A stretch of DNA of 64,000 bases from Persicaria tinctoria (lineage: Eukaryota; Streptophyta; Magnoliopsida; Caryophyllales; Polygonaceae): NCBI GenBank assembly GCA_037127255.1, contig JBANSL010000006.1, positions 86,538,107 to 86,602,106 of the forward strand, written 5' to 3'. Positions 45,678-55,454 of the stretch are shown here, piece by piece; position 1 is the first letter of the stretch; the number at the start of each line of letters is the position of its first letter. The position numbers and the translations under genes were made by a program. The notes below the pieces were generated by a model, which saw only the letters and a list, made by a program, of their open reading frames with translations, had not been told where the DNA came from and made no database searches.

Positions 45678-47410
45678 TAGTTCTTCTTCTTTCTAGGCTT
45701 CTTGGTAGCCGGGGAAGAGGCTTCTGTCTGTTCATCATCTTCTTTTCTTTTGAACTGATCCACATTTTTTATTGCTATGTCATCCTCCGCAGGGCTGATC
45801 ATGATCCCACCCATCTTTCAGACGACAGAGTTATCTGATTTGAGGGATAAGTGAGATTCTTCAGAGTTAATGCGGGTATCCAGCATCTTACCTTTGTTGT
45901 GAGCTTTGATCAGATCCTCCAGAGTGCCTTCAGAAGAGGCATAAGAGGTAGAGCCAGTGTGTTGATTGGCAGAGGCAAAGATCGTGTAAAGGATGGATGG
46001 AGCGATCGCAAAGGGAGGAGTAGAGCATTCAGGTGCATGCTTGGAGACATGAGTGTTGTTGAGGGAGATCAGATGGTTGATTAACTCATTTGTGAAATTG
46101 GGGTTGGACATTTGGCTTAGGGCAATTCTGGTTTGGATAGGGGGAAGAGTAGTCATAGGAAGCAGACCAAAATCACCCTGACTAGGGGCCATTGTCTGCG
46201 TGACAATAGGGTCATCAGCTTGGTTATGAGGGTTTGGAGCATTGGCCACATTGAAGTGCCGGTACTCAGCAGGATGCCAATTGACATTGACATTCGAGGG
46301 GTGGGCTAACAGATCAACATTCAGATTCTCCTCTAGCACAAGGTTAAACTTCCTAGTCCTAGAAGCATTGAGGGGACAAGCATCATAGGAATGTTCATAC
46401 GCCCCACAACACCCACAACCAGTGTTCTAAAAAGCGCTAGGCGGATCCTAGGCGGTAAGGGGCCGCCTCGCGCCTAGGCGGCGCCCAGGCGGTCAAGGCG
46501 AACGCCTAGGCGTGTTTAGGCGGCCATTTAGCTCTAGGCGGAGGGGGGTTGCCTAGCGCCTAGGCGGTGCCCAGACGGCTTCTAGGCGCGATTTTTATAA
46601 CAGTGCCTACAACCATCAGAGAAGTCCTCGTACCAGATTCGAAGCCTGATGGTTTCAATATCATTTTTCATGATGAGAATAAAGGTGGTAAGCTTATTGA
46701 GAAGAGAAACATTAACACACACCCGTGCAAACCTGATTGAGCTTGTTTCTAGCATTAGAGACTTGATCAATTTTGATGAGGGAACCAACACCCCCTTGGG
46801 AGAGGATGTAGTCGATAGCTTCAGTGGAGTAGAATTGGTGAGGAAGGCCAGGGATACGGATCCACACATCTGCAGTTGTAGTGTCTTCTTCCATGTGATT
46901 GAAGGTGTCAGTCCAAGGGTACATGGCAAGAAGGGACCCCTGGATATGGTAGGGTCTGTTGTTCCACACCGTGGCTCTGTCATCTCTGTTGGCAAAGCGG
47001 AATATGAACCAATCATTTCCAATTGTATCCATACCCCAGCTTCCTTTCAGGTTTTTCCATTCCATCTTCATTTTCCCCATGAATTGCTTGAGCTCAACCA
47101 GAGTTTGGACAAAGCGACCTATCAAGCTAAAGTCTGAGAGTTTGTGATGGAGATCTTTGACTCGCGGAATGGAGTAAGGATCCGCAGCTTGAGAGGTAAC
47201 AATGGGCTGGGCATCCAGAGTCTGAATAGAGGTAATAGGAACAACAAGGATGGCATGAGGTTCAGAGTTGTGGGATTCCAGCACACGTGTTTCAAGGGCA
47301 CGAGAAAGGTTAGGCTCAGAGACATGAGTGGGTTGAAGCATGGATTGTTGAGAGAGTCCATGTCTGGCTGAGTTGATAAGGACTTCAACATAGGACACTT
47401 GATGATCCAT
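45678..47410 (-). pseudogene. LINE ORF1 (DUF4283-type nucleic-acid-binding protein)
   Basis: Starts MDHQVSYVEVLINSARHG at 47410. The DUF4283-like core reads LHHKLSDFSLIGRFVQTLV, GNDWFIFRFANRDDRATVWN and WTDTFNHMEEDTTTADVWIR, followed by GLPHQFYS. A zinc knuckle CGCCGAYEHSYDAC spans about 46424-46380 and is interrupted by the GC-rich insertion at 46425-46605. The C-terminus is basic (ATKKPRKKKN, stop at about 45678). One or two frameshifts lie near 46720-46580. ORF1 binds LINE RNA; it is broken here. Confidence 0.75.
46425..46605. mobile_element. GC-rich TAGGCGG-repeat element inside LINE ORF1
   Basis: About 180 bases starting TTCTAAAAAGCGCTAGGCGG and ending TTTTTATAACAGTG, filled with repeats of CTAGGCG/CGCCTAGGCG. 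The flanking words CAGTG (46420-46424 and 46601-46605) fit a 5-bp duplication. Removing it joins the two halves of the ORF1 zinc knuckle. Its base composition is unlike everything around it. Confidence 0.65.
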
Positions 47411-47536
47411 GTTCAGGGACAGAAGACAGAGAGGATGATTGTAATAGAGAATGAGGAGAAGGTGTGGGATGATACTCTCAATTTCAAACCAATTTATAGC
47501 AGGAAAAATATTGTTAAGATTGTTCATGCATGCAAG

Positions 47537-47911
47537 TTAAATCTGATTTTCCTCGTTTTCATTGGCCTGGGAAGCTGATATTAGAGGGATCTTCCTCTCA
47601 CCAGAATCAAACTTCCTCAGCACTGTCCCCCAATGACCAATCCCAGAGGCTGCATGGTTATTATGCCTATTAATCCTGTAATTAGGGTCATTATTAGCTA
47701 GACAATCAGTAGTTTTACAATAGCTTAAATGCATATTAAGGGGTTTAATTTGGAAATTGCTCTTAAAGTAGTTATGGGTTAAGCTAAAAACAAGATTAAA
47801 CTTCCCTTTAACTTGAAAGTTGTAGCATGCATTCAATGATCCCTGTAGAGCCGCACCTAGGGAGGAGGATCTCCTAGCGAGTGGCTTTCCAGTGCACTGT
47901 ATGGTATTCAT
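47537..47911 (-). pseudogene. short frame in the LINE leader
   Basis: A 124-codon frame (MNTIQCTGKPLARRSSSLGA...) lies between the LINE 5' UTR and ORF1, whose first ATG (47410) is in a different frame. No recognisable domain. It may be the real N-terminus of ORF1 after a frameshift, or leader sequence. Confidence 0.35.
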
Positions 47912-48339
47912 GGTTTTAGCTGCAACAGAGGATATGTTAGAGATAATGTTTTTTTGTTAAAGGCTAGTTTTGTTGGTTGTTGAGATTTGTTATGTAAGGT
48001 TTGGGTGGGATTTTTGTTTAAGTTTAGATTGAAGAAGAAAGATTCACCAAGACCAGTAAAGAGCCATTGGAGATGACCATTACCGTCTTGGTACAAGCAA
48101 CCCAGTAACCACCTGAAACCCCCTATGAAGATGAGAGAAGAGAGGAGAGCAAATCAGAGCGTTTTTAACAATAATATATCACCCTTTATTCAACATTGTT
48201 TTCAATTAATGACCCTTTATTAAAAAAATGATTTAACAAGCCTTTATATCAAACAATTTTCAATAAACCACACATCCTCTCATTTTTTTAAACTTATACT
48301 ATTAACTTGAAAGTAAAAGACTAAAATGCCCGTCATTGT

Positions 48340-48878
48340 CTTTTTTATTACATAACTATTTATTTTTTCTATATTTATAATCTTGAGCAATGAACCAAAG
48401 ATAAACACAATAAAGGGGATGAACGAACAATCTCTGACTAGATTCCTATTGAGCGCCATCAAAGGAAGGTGCAAACGAAGCGCCAATGACCGAAAGGGAT
48501 ATGAAAAAATCTTGTTGGTGGAGGAGGGTGTTTGCCACTTGATATGTGTTTGATTCATGGATTTTGGAATTCTTCCAAAATGTGATAGTAAGTATGATGC
48601 TTGTTCAAATTTAAGATCAATTAAAGATTAGATTTCAGCCGTACAATTTCCACACATTGGTGGTAATTTTCCGCGAATAATAATAAACAAAAAGTATAAA
48701 GAGAATTTAGGGCCATTTTGTTCTTTTACTTTCAAGTTAAACAAAAGTTCAACGGAAAATAGGAGGATGGGTGGTTACTTGCAAACAAGTAATTATAATG
48801 GAGGGTAGAGAAATCAAGCATCAATCAATGTAAGGAGAGATACGTTACATACGTATGTCCAGGAATTTTAGGAGTAAA
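48340..48878. other. centre and right arm of the MITE-like element, no gene
   Basis: AT-rich. A 92-codon frame on - (48558-48280) is not convincing. The right arm of the inverted repeat lies at 48700-48836, and the Helitron's 3' end abuts at 48879. Confidence 0.4.
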
Positions 48879-48912
48879 CTAGTCAGCATGCCCGTGCGAT
48901 GCACATTGTTTA
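48879..48912 (-). other. Helitron 3' terminus with hairpin and CTAG
   Basis: On -: ATGTGCATCGCACGGGCATG then CTGACTAG. The stem GTGC/GCAC has a 3-base loop, and CTAG matches the CTRR end rule. ATCGCACGGGC is a frequent sub-terminal word of plant Helitrons. Confidence 0.75.
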
Positions 48913-49642
48913 TAAATTTGTGATTTTCTAATACACTTAAAATTATTTAATTTATTTAATATAAGCACAAAAGATTTAGCTATAATGATAACAATGAAAA
49001 TATCATGACATTAGAGCAATGATATACAAACAAATTGGGAAAAAAAACTTAATACTCGATCCATCTTTCCATGTATCTTTCCGCTTCCATCAAGATCAAG
49101 ATAATTCCACCAATTTTGCTTCTCTACAATAACATGATGATAAAGAAAGAATGCTTATAAACATGTTTCCAAAGGTGATGCCAGTCAAAACACAAGTAGG
49201 CACTTGCCTCCTGGATTGTTTCATTGGTAATGGCTTTATCAAAGGTTTTATCCATAGTGTCGTGTCACTACAATTCAAGAGTCAAACCTATCAAGTAATC
49301 CAAAATAAGCATTAAATAGAGTTATAAAAGTGATTTTATCATGCGAATACAGCATAAAACATACCATGATTTTTTTTATTCTATATAAATCTCTAAAGAA
49401 GCAAGTTCAGACCTTCAAACTTGAATATATGCCTACTAAATTGAAGAGGTACTAACTGAATTTAATATTCTAAAACCAAAAGCTCACTTAAATTTCCAAA
49501 CTTGAATATGAGAATAAGATAATAAACAATGAGAGTAGGAAAGAACTTATGGTCTTCACTCCTCAAACTTACACACAAAGAATGCAGATAAAACAAATAC
49601 AGACAAGAGAATAAACAGTTTAGAATGGGAAAGAAGTCCAAC
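48913..49642 (-). other. Helitron interior below the PIGN exon, unassigned
   Basis: AT-rich. A short frame on - (49278-49096, with MDKTFDKAITNETIQEASAY) might be another captured piece or intron, but I do not recognise it. Confidence 0.3.
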
Positions 49643-49811
49643 CTTTGTCACTCATTCCATAATCAGCATTAAAGACATATGCAATACACTTATCCTTAAA
49701 GTGGCCTTCAATTAAATGATAAACTCTTTTTGCTATTTCGTTGACAACCTTCACATTATTAAGATAGATGTCGGAGAAGGGACGATGAGCATGTCCATTT
49801 GAATCACAACC
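49643..49811 (-). pseudogene. PIGN: captured PIGN exon (GPI ethanolamine phosphate transferase 1)
   Basis: A 169-nt exon with acceptor TTCTAG|GGTTGT and donor ACAAAG|GTTGG. It reads GCDSNGHAHRPFSDIYLNNV, then KVVNEIAKRVYHLIEGHFKD, then IAYVFNADYGMSDKG. This is the part of the luminal phosphodiesterase-like domain with the metal-binding GCDxNGHAHRP and ADHGMSDKG motifs; the latter is changed to ADYGMSDKG, so a metal-ligand His is lost. The family adds ethanolamine phosphate to the first mannose of GPI anchors in the ER. Open throughout but isolated, so nonfunctional as PIGN. Confidence 0.8.
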
Positions 49812-51861
49812 CTAGAAGATGCAAATCAGTACAACATAATAGAAAGAAAACAATCTTATTCAGCATAAGAAGACACACAGAATTTCATTCAGCATCACAC
49901 AGGGCTAATTTATATCAACACCATAAGAAGGCACAAAGAATTAGGAAAGAAAACAATCTTATTCAGCATGGATCTTAAAATGAGTTTTGGTAAAACCGAC
50001 AAAGAGAAACAAAAAAGGGGAAAATAAGAAAAGAATTGTCATTTGTTGCCTGTGTCAGAAGACTCAGCTAAATCAAGTTCTGTAATTAACATAGACTTAA
50101 AAGAAATTATTGTAATATATACACATATATTCTTTATTTTATTAAATTTAAATAAACTCAGTATTAATACTCATTCTACTAATTCTATGATTCTAAAATA
50201 AAACAAACGTTAAACCTTAGATAATATAATTGGTTATTTCATTATATATAATATAATATAAACCTTAGATAGAAACGAAAAAAATTTGGTAAAATCTTTC
50301 CAAAATATATCTAGAAAATTGGGAACACTATTATCTTAATTAAGATGATAATTTTTTTTAGGTTAATATTTTCAAGAGAATGACATTTGTCCAGATCACT
50401 TCTTTGTTACCTATAATATTTTCTTGGAGAGCCAAGAGTTTATACCTTCCTTATCCTTTTGGGTTTTTGTTTTCCTAAGGAGTGAAGGGAAGAGAGGAAC
50501 ATATTGAGTATTGACGCAGATGATTTAAAGAAAAAGTGAAACCTGAGCAACTGAATTTTCTTTAAATAGCTTGAATGCTTTAAAGGCGTGATTTGGCACT
50601 GACGAAACAACTGAATTCTATGACTCGCAATCTGAAAACACGCTACGCTCCTCAACAGTAGAGGCTGAATGAAAGCTCCCAGCGGGTTTCGATGGATAAA
50701 AATACAACCTGCAATTTCAGTTGACAGAGTCATAAACTTACAAAAAGTAATTTAATCTGTGAAATGTCACTCAAGATGTTAAAGCAAATGCAAATAGTTT
50801 CAGATATAGACTTACTGAGTTATGATCATTGTTCAAATATTTTTTGAAAACCAAACAGTTTCAAATATCTTCTTTATTTCCGGATTTAAAAAACTCGATC
50901 AGATAGATACATTCTTATGATTTCCTAATTTTGGAATCCTGAAATTAGTACGTGCAAAACAATTTCACAAGACTCAATCTTTCATCTGATTGAGCAAAAG
51001 CTAAGCAAAACACAACTCCTCAAATCAATGTAAGCAAAATGTACAACTCCACATCTTATCTAATTACCTCATCAGGCAAAATCAATCTTTGATGATTCAT
51101 CAGCTGTTGGATCAAATGCAGCCTTCATGTATAAAGTCTGTAAGAACAGCTCACCCTGATCTAACTATATAGTCCCCAAACTTCTAACAACCCTTTCACA
51201 CCTCAAACCCAAATCAGCTAACAACTTACCAAAAAATCTTTTTGTTAACCATATGAATCTATTTCAAGGAACTAGATGCTTCATGGAATATCATTGTCGA
51301 GAAGGCGGATGCCTTATGTCGCAGTCTCCCGGACAAAGAACCATACTTGTGAAACACAATGATCTGAGCAAAAAAATAGCAAAACTTTATAATATTCACA
51401 CACCCAGTGAATTGAACACCCTTGGCAAAAAGCAAGACCACAAAAGTAACAAGTACATGTATTTTTTTTAAAATTTTCAATACTTAGAGGAAAAGGAAAC
51501 TGAAAAACAGATTGGTTATTAAAAAAAATAAAAAAAGTGGAAGAGATTCCCAAGACTTCAGTTTGGATAATCTTACAAAGGTCTACCAATAAATTGGGGA
51601 AATGGTACAATTTTTCTTAGAAAATCACAGATATTGAACATTTAGGAAACAGAGTTGGCAACTGATATAGCAAAGTTAATGAAATTAAAACCATACATTT
51701 GTTAATTGAAGCAATTCATGGACTGGGGGAATCTTGATCGTCAACATCAATTCGAAATCAAAGAACATGAATAGATGAAAAAAGATGAACTGGAACAGGA
51801 AAAGATTCATCCACGAAATCAGAGCAAATGGCAGGAAAATGTGAAACAATTTGTAAATTGA
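49812..51861 (-). other. Helitron interior between PIGN and BOP1 pieces, unassigned exon-like parts
   Basis: Two stretches look like exons on -: about 51125-51062 (LYMKAAFDPTADESSKIDFA, ending before GT) and about 50715-50545 (CRLYFYPSKPAGSFHSASTV... FKLFKENSVAQ, ending CAG|GTTTCA). I could not assign either. The rest is AT-rich and intron-like. Confidence 0.35.
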
Positions 51862-52492
51862 GGCGCCAATCCTTTGAGTTATCCACACTTGTTAGAAACT
51901 TTTCCAGCTTATCCTTCCCTTCTTTCTTCTTTATCTTCGATCTTCCCTGTGATGTCGTACCCAATGTGTTCCTCGTCCCTGTACCACTCCAAGGGAACAT
52001 CACCAATTGTATTGCGGGGGACAACCTTTGTAAATTTAATCAAAGTAAGAATTTGAACTAAATTCAATAGTAACATGGGAAAAAGAATCCAGTGTCATCA
52101 AACAAACACATAGCTATCAAGATATTCACCTCATCTTTAGAAGAATCACTCTCATCAACAGCTTGAGGTCTCTCGTCACTTGCATTTCCAGCATCATTGA
52201 CACCCACAAATGCATCTGCTTACAAAGCATTTCAACAATATGCAAAATTGCTTCCTCACTCTCTAAAATGGTTTCATTTGTTAAGACAATGATGAAATAT
52301 AATAAAAATAAAAAAAACCTATTTTGGGCATCTCCTAAGTAACTTCCTATTAAACATATTGCAAGTTTAAGAGATAAAAGCGATAATGAGAAATTTGGTG
52401 GGAACGGGAATTACCATGTACCTCAGCTTTAGAGGATTCAGCTCCGCTCTATTCTTGCTTGCCTAATTCGATTTCTTCATCCGAAACCTCCT
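51862..52492 (-). pseudogene. BOP1: captured BOP1 exons (ribosome biogenesis protein BOP1)
   Basis: Three consecutive exons with introns. Exon a (52490-52432) reads EVSDEEIELGKQE, a stop, then SGAESSKAE. Exon b (52215-52130) reads AFVGVNDAGNASDERPQAVD and ESDSSKDE. Exon c (52025 to about 51862) reads RNTIGDVPLEWYRDEEHIGY, then DITGK, a frameshift, then GKDKLEKFLTSVDNSKDWR. All acceptors end in AG, and exons a and b have GT donors. The GDVPLEWYxDEEHIGYD...KDKLExFL block is the start of the conserved BOP1 N-terminal domain. BOP1 works with PES1 and WDR12 in 60S maturation in the nucleolus. Only the N-terminal part is captured; no WD repeats are present. Confidence 0.8.
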
Positions 52493-53266
52493 GTAACACC
52501 CCAAAAAAAGGGACAATTTTTAGTGCTGAACAAAACTACAAACCTAGCATACTGCATACACAAAATAAACCACATAAGCAATGCAACAGAAGGACTTCGC
52601 TTACTGATTGATGAATAAGTTCTCTGGCATCACGTTACGACCTCTTCACCTTACGTTCTCTCATCTTCTCCTCTTCCCCTTGACATCTACCACTGTATCC
52701 ATGGGATTCTCCTTGTCGGCTGCTAGCTGAATTAAGAAAGTGCAAGAGTAGTGAACAACAACCACACTATGAAACACACACCATATGAGTGTAGATGAAT
52801 AATCCAAATCTGCAGCTATTTGCATAACATCAGCTCAAGAACTGTCTTTCATGTGGATATTACAACTATCATTGTATTTCCTTCTCTCAAAGCTACAACT
52901 CACCATTTGAATTGAACGGCAACCTTGAGCCCTTATTGTCTGAGCACAAACTTAGTCAAGTATATTATGATGCAAGGTATATTCAATGTATTAAGGCTAC
53001 AAACCTACAACACGTAATCTATGTAGGCTATTAACAATGGGAATGGATAATGGACCTATTCGTTATGAGTGGGTTGCAAATAGATGCTTGAACACACATT
53101 TCTCTTACCTCAACATCAACCATAACATAAAACTCATATTTAACAAATCCTCTAAGTGGGGGTTTGATTTAATAAGATAACGATAAAACAACATATATAA
53201 TAAGTAACAATCTAATAAGTACCAATGGAAAATAAAGTTCATCCTAAAAAAAGTGAGAGAACAAAC
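52493..53266 (-). other. Helitron interior between BOP1 and RPS13 pieces
   Basis: Mostly intron-like. A possible exon at about 52735-52610 reads ADKENPMDTVVDVKGKRR on -. It could be an upstream BOP1 exon or another captured fragment; not recognised. Confidence 0.3.
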
Positions 53267-53405
53267 AATGAGCCTTGAGAACACGGAGGATGGTGTTGCC
53301 AATGACAGTCCTAACCTGAGCAATACCATAGGAGTCCCTCAGAATCACACTGATCTGGGACAGGGTAAGCCCTTTCTTGGCGAATTTGAAAATGCTTTCC
53401 TCGAC
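53267..53405 (-). pseudogene. RPS13: captured RPS13 exon (40S ribosomal protein S13, uS15)
   Basis: A 139-nt exon with acceptor CTTGCAG|GTCGAG and donor CATT|GTTTGT. It reads [20 protein letters not shown], then [17 protein letters not shown], then ILRVLKAH. This matches the second exon of plant RPS13 with several substitutions (for example TPSQIGV to TLSQISV, and a changed GSKILR). The neighbouring exon upstream is not readable, so it is a lone captured exon. Confidence 0.85.
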
Positions 53406-54073
53406 CTGCAAGTACCAAATTAGAAAATAGAAAAGCAAAGGAAAATCAAATTAGGCAAAGAAATTGCTTTCTATGGGTGGTGTCAGATCTGGGTAGCGAC
53501 CCTAATGGAGATTGAGAGAGTATTTCTCAGAGAGGTAGCGAAAGAGGTTGGTGGTGGAAATGGCTGGGTGCACAATACACTCATGAAAACAAAAAATAAA
53601 CACACCCTGAAAAGACAAACAAAAGAATGGAGGAACTAAAGAATGGAGGAGACTGAGAGAGCACAAGCAATTTGATATCAACTCAGTTTCCCCCTAACTT
53701 TTGCTACCTGTTTAACGCAGTTTGGTTTCCGCCATCGAAGTCCCCGACCGCCATATATATAAACCCTTTCCCTCCGTGACGATTCCAGTGGAGGCATGGG
53801 AGCCTCTGTGACGGTAGATGGCAAGTGGAGCCTCTGTGACGGTTCCAGTGGAGGCAAAATCATCAGGCAAGGAAGCAAATCAGATGAGGATGATGGAGAG
53901 GAATATGAGATTTGTATCGACAGTGAAACGACTGGGTGCACTAATGCCTCACCTTGTCTATGATAACCTAAATTGTGATCAATTTTCTAAAACTATGATC
54001 GGATAACCGATTTTGTATAATTGGATTATTATTTATTAGGCACGCATTTATGAGGCTTGCACACAACTTTTCT

Positions 54074-54078
<5 letters not shown>
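53406..54078 (-). other. 5' part of the Helitron, unassigned
   Basis: Contains two near copies of GGAGCCTCTGTGACGGT (about 53787 and 53825) and a frame on + (53818-54006) with no recognisable domain. A captured promoter or first exon is possible but cannot be shown. Confidence 0.3.
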
Positions 54079-54142
<64 letters not shown>

Positions 54143-54143
54143 A
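54079..54143 (-). repeat. (TA)n microsatellite at the Helitron 5' end
   Basis: About 29 TA dinucleotides directly follow TCTATAA on -. An AT-rich start after TC is usual for plant Helitrons; here it has expanded. Confidence 0.85.
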
Positions 54144-54538
54144 TTAAAGATGAGGAATGGTAGAGGTTAGGTAGTTCTAGATAAGGGGGGACAACCTCAA
54201 CACATTCATTACCCTCAATCCCCCTCTTGTGTTACCATTTGGCCTCCAATCTAATGTGGTGTACCTGCAACCACTACACTAGAAGTCTAGAACCATACTC
54301 AAGTGACGAAACATACTCGTCGCTTGAAAGCATGGGATAATTATCCCCTCATTTCTTTTGAAAAATACGTATATATGTTCTCCTCGTCCATAACTTCGTT
54401 TTGATGTATTATATATCTTAATTCGACATCCGAGTAAAAAGATATGAGTATTTTAAAATTGGATGCACAAAAGTTAGAGTATAAATCCAATTGGTCTACT
54501 ATTTTGCCTAATTTTCATGGAATGTCTAGGGAAGAGCC
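54144..54538. other. unassigned DNA between the Helitron and the gypsy element
   Basis: No frame of note and no recognisable repeat. It includes an imperfect palindrome CAAGTGACGA...TCGTCGCTTG (54300-54328). Confidence 0.35.
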
Positions 54539-55300
54539 TGACGATGCCCTAAAAAATAGCACTCTTGATAAACAGATGAAGGACAACATAAATAGGCCAC
54601 CCAACGCAAAAATCGTACGAAAACACAATGTCGAACATCGTGATTAAGCCTGCCAGGCTCAATAACTCATAAACCCATATCACTCAACAAAGATTGTAAA
54701 CCCTCCAACATAGGGGCACATGAATCGCGATCAAAAAACCAATAACTTATCTCCACATCATTTACGCTAAGGAACAAAAAGTCCACGTCATTTTGCCCTA
54801 CACCAAGGGCAAACAGCTCGCTGGCCAAGGACCACCTCGTTGGCATCACGACACGTAACGATTCAAACCCTCTAGCATGAGGGCATGAGTTACACGTGTC
54901 CTCTGCCACACCAAGTGGTTGCCAAATAGCTGCTCACTTAGCAATACTATAAACACCCATCTTAGAGCTCATAGGAGAAGAACCGATTTTGGGAAGTAAA
55001 ACAAGAGCTCTGCAACCTTCCTTGAGATAAAGCCCTCGGAGTTGAGTTCTTGAAACCTTTGAGTGGAGAAGAACATCTCTAGATCCAAACATCATCTCAC
55101 AACATACTCTAAAGACGACGATTGAACAGTGAACATAAAACGCAAGTAAAGCTCATTGCGAAGAACACATAGCCATCCAAATCGACTCATAATAAGGAGC
55201 CTAATTATATACGAATACACTTTCTGGTTGGCTTTACAGGTAATTAAGAACATTCGCTGTCACCTTAAATAAGTATAGGTGAAATTCCAGAAACGCGTCA
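54539..55300 (+). repeat. 5' LTR of the Tat-type element, 762 bp
   Basis: Starts TGACGATGCCC and ends GAAACGCGTCA. Homologous to 25253-26020 and 26021-26737 on -. Confidence 0.85.
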
Positions 55301-55320
55301 TTGGTACCGTCTGTGGGAAC
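55301..55320 (+). other. primer-binding context
   Basis: TTGGTACCGTCTGTGGGAAC begins exactly at the LTR end, matching the copy at 25252 (TTGGCGCCGTTTGTGGGAAC) but with GGCGCC changed to GGTACC. Confidence 0.55.
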
Positions 55321-55454
55321 CTTTCACGACGAGAGGTTCCTTGTAGAAATACGCATTACTTTTTAAATTTTGCGATTTTCAATCTTGAATTCCATAATAT
55401 GCTATTCTTCGCAAATATACATGTTTTACTCTTTACACTAACCTTTACAGTAAC

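Larger units (their letters stand above)
40035..48177 (-). mobile_element. near full-length L1-type LINE, 8.1 kb
   Basis: The exact 20-bp target duplication ATCACCCTTTATTCAACATT lies at 40015-40034 and 48178-48197. The 3' end is an A tail with interruptions (T-rich 40035-40070 on +). Reading on -: 5' UTR (48177-47912), a short frame (47911-47537), ORF1 (from about 47410 to 45678), a 1.5-kb spacer (45677-44184) and ORF2 (44183 to about 40128: endonuclease, RT, zinc-binding region, RNase H). Few lesions remain, so it is much younger than the LINE at 797-11789. Confidence 0.92.
39999..48836. mobile_element. MITE-like inverted-repeat element split by the LINE
   Basis: When the LINE at 40035-48177 is removed, the left part (39999-40034 plus 48198 to about 48340) forms an imperfect long inverted repeat with about 48700-48836. 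Matching words include CATCCTC...ACTTGAAAGTAAAAGA on the left and, read on -, the same words on the right (TAACTTGAAAGTAAAAGA...AAAATGG). No coding region is evident in the middle. Outer ends and a target duplication could not be fixed, so the limits are approximate. Confidence 0.45.
48879..54143 (-). mobile_element. exon-capturing Helitron, 5.3 kb, non-autonomous
   Basis: Read on -, it starts TCTATAATATATAT at 54143 and ends GTGCATCGCACGGGCATGCTGACTAG, with CTAG at 48882-48879. The host base before TC is A (54144) and after CTAG is T (48878), as expected for A^T insertion without target duplication. The GTGC/GCAC hairpin about 11 bases before CTAG fits a Helitron terminator. Inside there is no Rep/helicase gene. 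Instead there are exon pieces of RPS13, BOP1 and PIGN with splice sites intact, all on -. Introns are kept, so capture was at DNA level. Confidence 0.8.

Noticed and set aside
51253..51888. Several frames of 60-98 codons on both strands in the Helitron
   Set aside because: AT-rich intron-like sequence; no conserved wording or splice-site support.
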